Origin: Priapulus caudatus
Taxonomy: Eukaryota; Priapulida; Priapulimorpha; Priapulimorphida; Priapulidae
Assembly: GCF_000485595.1 (NCBI RefSeq)
Contig: NW_014577491.1
Location: forward strand, 44,459-93,713
Direction of reading: 5' to 3'
Length of the DNA stretch: 49,255 bases
The notes beneath the pieces were generated by a model. That model ran no database searches. It was not told the origin of the DNA and worked only from the letters and a program-made list of their open reading frames with translations. Made by a program: the position numbers and the translations under genes. Shown here one piece after another: positions 21,001 through 33,000 of the stretch (the first letter of the stretch is position 1; every line of letters starts with the position of its first letter).

Positions 21001-24000
21001 ATTTCGCACGCTGCATAACATTTAGATGTTTGCACTAGCACAGATAACCAGTAGCAGTTAATGTTTACCAGCCCTCCCAAAAATGTAATAGCTCTCACAA
21101 ATTTTACTTGCTGTTTAAATAAAAAAAAGGGCCTAAATTGACTGGGGATAATCTTTTTCTTAATTTCACATCTCTGATGTTCAGATATCTATCACTATCT
21201 CACATATACATATCACTTTTATTCGTATACTGATACAGTACACACTCTATTATTCGAAACCCTTGGGACCAGACAAGTTTCGGAATTCGGAATCTTTCGG
21301 ATTTTGGAATGGTACTACAGTACAGATATACATACCGTATATCCTGCAACTAGCCAGTACCAAAACCCAAGTTTTCAAGCGGCCCACTGCTGTACCGGTA
21401 CAGTACAATATGTATGAGTAATGCCAAACACATTAATAATTTCTGCAGTGAACCCTGTGCAGCCAAACGCGAGCCTTGGTGTACAGATGACTGCCACAAA
21501 AAAACTTTCCGTTTTCGGAGCATTTAGGTTTTCAGAATTTCAGATAATAGTATGTGTGCTGTAGTTTTGTTCTGCGGCATGTTCCTTCTTTGAAGTTAAC
21601 TGCTTGGTGTTTTGTTCAGAGGTTTTACCAGGTTATGCGGCAAGAAAATGGTACTGATACTGTACATGTATATGGTCTACAGCTATATACTGACCTGTCA
21701 GCATGAATCAACTGCGAATAAGCAAAACCATGAAACAACACTAGTTATACAGTAACTCTGAAACTGAGCCGGTGTTTTGCAAAAGGCACCGATAAAAAAG
21801 GACCTCCGAATAATTTACCAGCATGTGCCAGTGGGCTGGTGAACATTTCGTGTTGTTAATGTTCGGATAAAATCTATAGCCAATATCATTAGGCTTCATC
21901 AGTCTATATAGTTGTATCAAGATCGTATTAAGTATGAGAGCGTACAACGGTGAAATGCAACAACCATGTTGTAGTTTCAGTGGAATTAGTCAACTTTACT
22001 CATTTTATTGTGACAATTCCTTGCCTTATTTTTTATCAGCATTCCTACCTTGACAATATAAAACCGACCGCTGGTCCATACGATGTCCCTACGCTGAGAT
22101 ATTAAGTGGTAAAATCTAGTGTTTTGGCGAAAATAGAACTCGAGTTGGCATCTATAGCTGCGTTTAGTGTTCGGTGTGTTGCTTTCGGTCGCCGCTGTGT
22201 AGCGCTGACCTATTATGTCATTACTACAGAGTTTACTAAATCCAGCGTAAGATGCGGGTCATCACCATGGCGACAAAAGATCGTAGAAGGAAAGGGAATT
22301 CCATTTGTCAATGAATGACGGAAATCCTCGAGGTTTCCCGAAGTCATCACTAAACGCGAGACAGTCGCAGCTAGCAGCCAACCTGAGTCCGATTTTCGCC
22401 AAAACTCTAGATTTTACTGCTTAATACCTCAGCGTAGGGACATCGTATAGACCAGCGGTCGGTTTTATATTGTCAAAGTAGGACTGCTGAATAATAATAC
22501 CACAAAGAATTGTCAAAATGAAACGGGTAAAGTTGACTAATTCCACTGAAACTACAAAAAGGTTGTTGCATTTCACCGCTGTACGCTCTCATACTTAATA
22601 CGCTCTTGGTTGTATAGATGGTTCACATCTGTGTGAATCATCGAGTCATCAGTCAATGTCATCTTCCAGGAACAATAATGATGAGTGGGTGTGGCATACT
22701 TACCAATGGGAAAGGCACCAGGAGAGAGTATGGCGATTTTAACCTGGATGAATTGGTGGTAAGTACATGTCAATGCTTGCTTAAAACCCGTGTGGAACGC
22801 TTTATTTAATTTATGTCACAAAGCATTGGGTTTCCTGGCATGCCAATCAGAGCTGGAGATTGTCACATATTCCTGTTGACTGTCACCGTCATGCAGACGT
22901 TTTGATTAACCGTGTATGAGATGTCGCTGATTTTTCTTCCCATAAGGAGGGAGATCGGATAGGTCTAATGCGAAAGCACAATGGATCATTGCATTACTAC
23001 ATTAATGGAGTGGATCAGGGTGTTGCTGCCACGCGAGTGCCTAACATCGTTTTTGGCGTCATTGATCTATATGGTGAGTGATATCGTAGAAGCTAGTTGC
23101 GTCACTGAGATGCTACCAGCTGAAGTGATATTGTCATGACAGACTTGTCATATCAGCAAATGCATCTTAAACTCGCCATTATGCTCTACTTCGCTCTGGT
23201 TTCTCAATGGCTAGATGGTCGTATATTTTATTATAGACCAAACTTACAGCACAACATCAAGTAAAAATTTCCAAATGATTCAGACATTCACATTGATTGA
23301 TGGATTGATTCATCAGTAAAATTACCATGAACTTGAAGATGATAAACATTTCTATACTATTAGTATTACTATAATAAAGATGTGCCGTAGTATGGATATG
23401 TTAGCGACTACAGCCACCACATGGTTGTGACGATAATAAAGTGATAGTAAATAAATACGAATTATTTGTACCCACTCCATACCACGGCACGTATCGCGGC
23501 CTAACTAACTGCCAACTGCAACTGCTACACTGCTGCCGCTGCATGACTTCTGTTGGATATCTGAATATCCGCACCAGTGCTATTCGTTATTTGCGTAGGT
23601 TTATTCAGTGCGCCTGGTTCGGCTTAGTTCATACTTAGTGATAAGTGGTGTTGATCTTGATCTTGATTGTGTACTGCGTCGACCGCGTATACGCGTATTA
23701 TGATGCAGGTGGTGGGGCATGGTAAAATTAGGTGCTCCCGGCTGCGACCGCGACACAGATGGCGTCGATTACGGTCTGTGTGCAGGCATTCCAGTCCACT
23801 CCAAAGAATGAGTTCTTAAATTCCTCTGTTGAGGTTCTAATGACTGCGAGTTTGTTGTCATTTTTGCTCCTTGTGCGCGATGGACCCATCCTGATGTACT
23901 GGACTTTGGGGATCGCGGTACTTTCAGAGAGAATTTTGTTGAGAAGGTTGAGTCGCTTTTCTTTACAGCGTAGTTGAAGATTCGGCCAATTAAGTGATTG

Positions 24001-27000
24001 TAACATTGCAGTTACGCTGTTAGTTCTGCCATAATCGTTGCAGATGAATCTAGCTGCGCAGAATTGGATTATTTCAATTTTTTCAACGTTTTTAAAAAAA
24101 ATGTGGGTCCCAGACTGTACAGCCATACTCTAGCTTAGACCGAATGAGAGATTTGTATGCTGTGGCTTTCAGCGTTTTGGGCGCGTATTTCAGATTCCTT
24201 TTGACGACGCCAAGGGTGCTGTTGGCTTTCGCACATAAACTATTGATATGTTTGTCCCACTTCAGGGTGTTAGAGAGAATTACGCCGAGATACAGAGTTG
24301 ACTCAACCTCCTGGTAGAGTTCGTCTTGGATCACAGAAGTGGGGTGTAGCTCAACACAGAGCACGTGTGCTGGTGCTATTTACTACCATTTCCATTGCCA
24401 TTAAGTGAAAAAAAATTCACAGGATTATGTAAGACTTTTCAGGGTAAATAAAAGAATGCCCAGACAAAAATGTTAGTGATTCTAACAATTGAATAATGAG
24501 CTGTTAACAGATACAAAGATTGAGGCACTTGGATGTGTATTTGTGCTGTGATACTAGAATAAAGAAGAAAATAAAAGATAGCACTAACACTACTGCTAGA
24601 CAAAGGCTAACTCACCATTATAAACTATCCTGCTACATTATACCTGATAACATATACAGGGGTAGAAATTAACTTTTGAACAAGGGAGTTCAAAGGACTC
24701 CCTACCCTCAAAAAGAGGGAGTCTGCGGCCAAAAGAGGGAGTCCGCAGTCTAATAAAAACTAAAGATATTAACAATAACGCATGTGCTTGTTTTTAAGAT
24801 TCATGCGGTTGCACGTCTGCCAAATTTTCTTTGGACATTAGCTGAAAAATACGGTAATTCCGCGAGGCCATTCTCTGGACTGAACTAGTTAGTATGGCAG
24901 AATTTTCAGGGAGTCACACGTACTCCTGCATATGTCCAATCAAGGAGTCCGACAGTAAATCGGGGAGTATTTGACTCCGGACTCCCGTTAATTTTGCACC
25001 CTGATTATATATTTAGTGTCATGAATGCGCTAGCCTATGCTAGGCAACAGAACACTACATATCTGTCACAAAGAAGCAATCTCACGGTGTACCGGATTAT
25101 TTGTGCTCCCAATATCCAATAATAATTAATCTACTATTTGAGTAATAATAGTAAAATATATTTTTGATGATCAAGTTATAGTGTGGTGGTATGCTACTGA
25201 TTACTAAATGTTTTTCATTTTACAATTTTGCTTCAGATAAATTCATGGAGTGGTTCTATAGAGATAGGTGTAACAACATGCGATCCAAACAACCTCCAGT
25301 TCCCTGCCAGTGCCACAGACTTCAGAGAAGGCACATGGGTGTTATCTGGTAGTTGTGTGCTTATGGTATGTAATATATTCACTAATTTGATTTACAGTAT
25401 CAATATTTAAGTATGGAATGTGCTTAAGTTGCCTTATGATCAACTTTATGTTGAGTCCTAGCACAATCAAATGGATACCTTCATGCCACTAGTCAGTAGT
25501 GCATAGTTAGCTGTACCAGTAGCATCACAAAAAGCCTACATAAATGTTGCTTCAATGCAGAATGGACGGTCAATCGTGGAGGAGTATGGCTATGACCTTG
25601 ATCAGTTATGTGAAGGTGACCGAGTTGGTGTTATGCGCACCAGGAGTGGCTCGCTCCACTTCTTCGTCGATGGGCAGGACTTTGGTTTAGCCGCGTCGGA
25701 TATTCCTGCGAGAGTTTTTGCCGTTATCGACTTGTATGGCAAGTGTGTGCAGGTGACTGTGACAGAGACCATTGAGAGGCGTAAGTGTGAATGTAGTAGC
25801 ATGGTGCATTCTTAGACATAAGGCCACAATTAAAAAAATGTTTGTTAGCCCTCACCCGACCCAGGCTGAAAAGTTTGGGTAGGTAGGTAGGCTTTTTTTT
25901 AGGTTTTTTTTTTACCAAATCACATGGTCTACATGCTCGTGTGCTGTTGGCAGATACCTGTATGTTAAAGATGTTTGTTTTGCTTGGTACAATAAATTAT
26001 TGCCACAGATTTAATATAATGTAACATTGTACAATTGTAAAACTTTACAAAAGAGATAAGAAAAAAAAGATGGGAAAAAAGATCAATAAATTTTTTAGTC
26101 GCCCTTTTCGGCGAAGTTGTCGGGAGGGCAAACAAGACAAATTTTATATGGCCTATAGGTTGGGAACGACAGACTATGTTTGTTGCTAGCGATAAAAATT
26201 TAGATCATCGATCAAACTTTATTTGCTGCACCATAATCTGTATGTATGTTGAGTTAACTGCCTAGATTGCAACACCGAAATGACGAAACAGGGAGCCCAA
26301 ATCCCATACAGGCATGAGGTGTTACAAGCTCACAAGCCATCCAACGCTAATCTACAGTACTAGACTACAAATACTATCGTGGCAGAAATAACACACACCT
26401 GATGACAAAAAAACTCAGTGCCTCCCATTCACTGCGCCAAGTTGCTTATAAAAGTATTTAACAATACACGTCCACTGTTTTCAAATTCTCCGATTTGTGA
26501 TCAATTTGCGTTGCTCTGCAGGCAACGTCCAAGCGGGTTGAGCTAAAGATTCTACGGCCCGTTGCGTTTTTCTCATTGCACGCTGCTATCGCAATGTCGC
26601 GCTATTTACGATAATCAAGCCTAAACAATCAAATACGATTTTTTCACGACTTCTGCTTGGATCGTTTTCGAACCTGCGACTGCCTTGTCGTCACTATGCA
26701 AACATTACCCGGGGACAACAATTCCTTGCTCAACACCCTGTAGCAAACATGTGACGTCACCAAAACCAAGATCGGGCTAGTGTTTGCAAACAATAGCGTG
26801 CGTCCAGATTACCTGATTTCGCACCTCTTTCTTGTTGGCTTTAAGCAAACCGCAGCTCAAATGGAGGCAACTAGAGTTATTTGTCATAAGTAGTGTGATT
26901 ATGCATTCGCCACGAATATTGCTATCTAGTACTGAGAAATAGCCGTTGGATGCGCATTGTGACCTTTATAGAGGCTTCTTTATTCATTCAGTTGAAGAAA

Positions 27001-30000
27001 CTGTGAAAGTAGTCACAGCACACATCAGCTGTCAACGTTTTTAATTTACAATTCTAAAGAAATCAGAAAGCACTTATTCTGTCTAGAATCATATGCAAAT
27101 AGCAATTAATGAGAGGCCTGGTTTCCATGGGAACAAATCACTCAAGGAGCCTCGAGCCACCTGACGAAAGACATGTGGTTCCATGACGATGCCCCTCATA
27201 CAATCCAGTATGACCGCGACAGCAACACGAAGCGCCCCTAGATGAGTTCAACAAGGCGTGGTAATGACACATCTTGGCGCCCCCTACAGATAGAGAAATG
27301 TTTTGCGTAGTTTTAGATCATTGCTGCATTTTAATATTCATTTAGCGATAATATATTAATATCATTAAGAATCTATATATAATATAGAAAACCGAAGTTC
27401 TTTTCTTATCCCTCCAAAGAACCGTGGCCTGCTATTCACGCCAATCGAGCTGGGCCCTGTCTGGTCGTCGCCAAATAATGCCGCTTACTTAGAGACACAA
27501 TTTTTCGATCGTAAACGTGACTTGGAGGCAAATTCCTAAAAGTTATGTTCGCCGAAGAAACTTCGTCATTCATCGAAACCCCACCAAATTTAAAGATCGC
27601 CAAATCCGCGATGCGCAACAGCGACGCCACACACCAAATCCATTGCGGCTGCGGTGTATAAACATACCAATTCACTGCGCGCGAACAGCTGTGAGCGATA
27701 AAAATTTTAAGACAAACCCCCAACAAGAGACGCTGCATTGTATGTGCGTGTATGTTTGCGCGCCCCGTTGTGTGAAATGTGGTAAGTTTGTTTTGGTGCG
27801 CGTGGTGATATGTGTTGCGCTGCCGTATGTGTGTGAATGCGGTGTGTGCTGTGTGTGTGATGTGTGTGTGGTGTTCGGTGTGCAAGATGACAACGGGAAG
27901 TGTAACCCTGCCTGCCAACCATCCATTACTTTCAAGAAACAATATCCTATCAAAAACACTCGATCTTTCTCCTTTTAAGACATTGACTATTATTGATCTT
28001 GCTAACTAGAAATGATTATTTTCAAAAATAATATATAAATAAGTGAAATTGTAAAACTAACAAAACACCCTTCATTTCCCTGAAAATTTTTTCTCAATTT
28101 AAGTAAAATTCAGATTATATATATTTAGATACAAATTTTTTTAAAACAAATACTTGATATATCTGACTCGAGTCTAAATATTTCGTTTACTGAAATACAC
28201 ATCTCAATAAAAGTGAGAGATAAATGGTTAAACGCGCCTATCCCAATGCAGATCGACCCACTCGAGACCCATCTGGAGATGGTAATAGCTATAATATATT
28301 ATATTTTCACTTTATATAAGTGTTTTTAATGATATAAAAATGCCATAAATGTTCAGCTGATATCGTACATATCATTTATGTACATCAAAAAAACCATATG
28401 GTTTTCAGATAATAGCAGACCAGATTGTTGAATCAATGTCAGGCTCGAATAGAAGTTGCCATCACCACCTCATAAATCCGAACACGCATGAAACTTTCCA
28501 AGCAACCATGACAAACATAGAGATTCAGGTCGTAAGCATAATGGACGGTATAAACGGACTCTCTGCCCAATTTTTTGTTTTTTTTTGTTAAAAAGAGGAG
28601 CCCGCATCCAAAGGAGGAGCTGCAGCTGAAATCCAAAACAAAGATATTAACAAAACCGCATCACAGCGCTTATTTTGAAAGATCAGCTGTTGCACGCTGC
28701 CCAAATTTCTTGGACATTTGCTACACACAAAAATCTGCGAGCCCATGCTGGAACGAACTAGTTATATAGCATAATTTTCAAGGAGTCACACGGAACTCCG
28801 CCATATATGCCAAACAGAAATCGATGATAGTTTGACTCCGGACCTCGTTAATTTCGTCACGCTGCATACCATTTAGGATGTTTGCACAGCAACAGATAAC
28901 CAGTAGCAGTTAATGTTTACCTCAGCCCTCCATAAATACTGTAATAGCTCTCCACAAATTTTACTTGCTTTAAATAAAAAAAAGGCCTTAATGACTGGGT
29001 AATCTTTTCTTAATTTTCACATCTCGATGTCAGATATCTAATCACATCTCACATATATATATCACATTTATTCGTATACTGATACAGACACACCTCTTTA
29101 TCCGAAACACCCTTGAGACTAGACATGCGTTTCGGATTTTGAAAAATGTACTGCCAGTACAGATTATACATACCCATATATATCCTGCAAACTAGTCATA
29201 CCAAACGCCAAGAGTTTTCAAGGGCCCACTGCTGAGCCTCGTACAGTACATAGTATGAGTAATGCCAAACACTTACATTAATAATTCTGCAGTGAATCGT
29301 TGCAGCCAAAACGCAGCCTTGAGTACAGATACTGCCATCAAAAAAAACTTTCGTTTTCGGACATTTAGTTCAGAATTCAATAATAGCATTGTGTGCTGAT
29401 TTGTCTGCGGCATTTCTTCCTGAAGCTAACTGCTTGGTGTTGGTTGATTCAGAGGTTTACCGGTTAGCGGCAAAAAAATGTACTTATACGTACATGTAAT
29501 GTTGTACAGCTCATACTGACCTGTCAGTATGCAATCAACGCGAATAAGCAAAACCAATGAAAACAACACTATGACAGTAACTCTGAAACTGAGCCGTTTT
29601 TGCAAAGTCACCGATAAAAAGACCTCCGAATAATTACCAGCATGTGCCAGTGCTGGTGAACATTTCGTGTTGTTAATGTCGGTATAAAATCTATAGCCAA
29701 TAAGCAGTTAGTTCTTCATCAGTCTATTTATTGTATTAGACGTATTAAGAGCAGGAGCGACAACGTGAAATGAACAACCATGTTGTAGGTTTCACTTGGA
29801 ATAGTAAACTTAACCCGTTTTTATTTTGACAATCCCTTGCGGATTCTTAATTCAGCTGTCCTACCTTGATAAATAAAAACAACCGCTGGTCCATACGACG
29901 TTCCTACGCTGAGAATTCAAGCGGTAAAAATCATGTTTGGCGAAAATAGAACTCGAGTTGCAGCTATAGCGGCGTTTAGATGTTCAGTGGTTGCTTTCGG

Positions 30001-33000
30001 CGCCGCTGTGTAAACGCTGACTCATGTGATTTCATTACACGAGAGTTTACTAAAATCCACGCGTAAGATCGGTCCATCACCATGGGCACAAAAGATCGAG
30101 AAAAAGGGAACCTTCCATTTTCAATGAATGACGAAATCCCCGAGGTTCCCCGAATCATCACTAAACGCAGACCGTCCGTCATCTACACCAACCTGCGTCC
30201 ATTTTCCGCCAAAACTCTAGATATTGACCGCTAAACTCTCATCGGTAGGACATTCGTTGATAGACAGCGTCGGTATTATATTGTCAAAAATAAGGACCTG
30301 CTGAAGATAAACCGACAAAAATTCAAAATAAACGTTAACATTGACTAATCCACTGAAACACAAAAAGGTTGTGTTGCATTCACCCTGCGACCTCTCATAC
30401 TTAAATACGTCTCTTGTTGTATAGATGGTTCACATCTGTGTGAATCATCGAGTCATACAAGTCTGAATTATCATCTTCCAGGAACAATAATGCTGGTGGG
30501 TGTTGCCTAACTTACCAAGGAAAATGGCAACCAGGTAGATAGTATGCGATTTTAACCTTCGACGTTGGTGGTGAAACATGTCAATGCTTGCTAATAACCT
30601 GTGGGAACGCTTATAATTATTTCACACAAGCATTGGTTCCAGGCAATGCCAATCCAAGCTGAGCATTGTCACAATTCCCTGTTGAAGCTGTCACCATCAT
30701 GCAGACGTTTTTGATTAAACCGTTAATTTAGAGTCACTGATTTTTCTCCCATAAGGAGGAGATCGATAGGTCTAATGCGGAAGCACAATGGATCATGCAT
30801 CTAACATTAATGAAGTGATCAGGTTTTGCGCCCACCGAGTGCCTAACACGTTTTTGCTCATTGATCTATGTGAGTGATATCGTAGAACGCTAGTTGCGTC
30901 ACTAGATCTCACCATCATGATTATATGTCAGACAAACTTCATACAGCAAAGCACTAAAACTCGCCATTTCATCTCTACTGTCGGCTCTGGTTCTCAAACG
31001 GCTAGATGGTCGTATATTTTATTATAGACCAAACTTACAGCACGAACTATGTTTGTATAGTGTGCAATTTGCAACTTTCATACATGTCTAAATAAAGCAT
31101 TTTTATGATAGATAGATAGCTTCATAATTTATATAAACTGAAAATGTATTGAAATAAACTTGTGGTTGAAAAGTAACGTTTTAAAGAAAAGTAAATTTTC
31201 AACTTGTTCTTCGTGGAAATGTAGTTGTAGTGATTGGAAATTGTTCTTGGCATTGTGACGTCGTTGATAGGCATGGCTGTGAAGGTGAAGCTTACAGACG
31301 ATGACAATGTCCAGAGTATCGCTCGCACGTTTGGTGTGAACTTCGAAACCAGAGCTCAGAGTCTCTTCCAACAACTATCACAAATGTACATGACGGGTAA
31401 AGCGTATTTTAGAGTTTGAGAGTCACCGATTTCACATTTGCGAGTGTCACATATAGGCTTTGTTACAACATGTTACAATACTTACTACACACGATGCACC
31501 TGACTTATATTATAATTTCGATAAATAAATAAAATATATAAATAAATCGATCATAACCATGAACCATAAAAATAAAATAAATCGTAAACCAATCATAAAT
31601 TGACCAAGTTTACCATAAAAGTTGACCTGAGATGTTATGATTGGGTGTCCGCGACGGCAGGAGAACCATGATGTATTGTCAGTGTGGTTTGTTTCAGATA
31701 TACCCATGCCAGTGCTGCCCTCTCCTGACCTGGACGCAGACAGGCTACTGTTTCACCCTCACTGTGGCACTCACGCACGTGTCGTGGACGGTGGCCGGGC
31801 TGCCATCAGACCAAAGTTTGTGTGCCTCTGTTGCTCTGAATATCTCGATCAATCTCTTTACATAGCATTATCACTTGTTATGTGACTTTATTGCCAAAGA
31901 TATTGATATCACTGCTGCTATAGCTTTTGATTTTTAGCTCGCCTTGACATCGTCCAGATCGAGCATTGCCATGGGTGCCGTCCGTCGTCCAATCACATTT
32001 GCTATCGGTCCCAACCAGATAACTCAGAACCGTTGATCCACAGTTTAATGCAATATCGTTTGTACTTCCTAGTGGAGATTTGAACCCATTTGGAGCACGC
32101 AGCATTAAGCCACTACATTCTAGCCACGACCCAAGTTTTGGCAAAAATGAAAATGGCCATCTAAATCAATACTCGATTTGTAAATTTGGTATAGTAATTT
32201 AAGTCTAACCTCCGCAAAACAGTTTAGCCTAATAAGAGATCGACAACGTCCTATTTACTTATTCGTCTAACGTGAACAACTCACAATCATACCAATATAC
32301 AGTCGTAATATTGTTTAGACTTTGTACAGTAGTTGAACTGAATATTTTATTGTTACTCATCTGACTAGCAGATGCAGCTTGTAGAATCGCATGATCGCGC
32401 GTCCGCCGCGTCCGTTCAACAGTTGGGCACAAATCCTAAAACGCTTTGACGTATGGGATTCGAAGTCGGATGGGTAATCCGAAACACCACAATGGAATCG
32501 AAGATGGGGTCAAAGTCAAGTACAAGAGTGTTACAAAGAAGGGGGAACATTCCTCTTAACTTAAGTATAGGGAGGAAATGCAGAATTGCGCACAAATATA
32601 AACGGCTCGAACTATGCTCCGTGATAGTCGTGTATAGCATCAGGTAGAAAGCCATCACTGGGTCTCGAAATTGACGGTCACAGTCAAATCAATGTCACAG
32701 GGCAGATTTTAGACATTTCTGAAGGAGCATGGTCTGACGGAGCTATGAAACACTTTTTTGTTTCACGGTGACCTACCATTTTATTGCTTTAATTGAAAGA
32801 CCAATGAAGACTTGCTGCGACATGCGAAACCGTAAGTCGTATAAACCATTTGACGCGCTCACAGGATGTAAACATGGATTTGTTACTGTTAGAAAGAATT
32901 GACCGGCCGGGTGTAGTAGAATCTATACATGCCTGACGCATAGCTACAATGTCACAGTGAAAATTTCAAAAGCTAAATTGGTTGAAGACGGTTTATGCTG

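Larger units (their letters stand above)
20194..23240. repeat. copy C of the duplication (clean)
   Basis: Collinear with degraded 28082-31030. Contains three intact NHR2 exons, a AGGGGTAGAAATTAAC-family element, a CAGTACACA-family MITE and a long-TIR element. Confidence 0.85.
23241..25236. repeat. junction and clean copy A' of the duplication
   Basis: At 23240-23262 the copy C sequence ACTTACAGCAC switches to ACATCAAGTAAAAATTTCC, which belongs to the start of copy A at about 15025. This is the tandem junction. The rest is intron with a LINE fragment and a AGGGGTAGAAATTAAC-family element. Confidence 0.85.
28082..31030. repeat. copy C' of the duplication (degraded)
   Basis: Collinear with 20194-23240 but indel-rich throughout; it contains degraded versions of all three transposable elements and three NHR2 exons. 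It then runs into unique sequence (CGAACTATGTTTGTATAG) that leads to the next NEURL4 exon. Confidence 0.85.
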
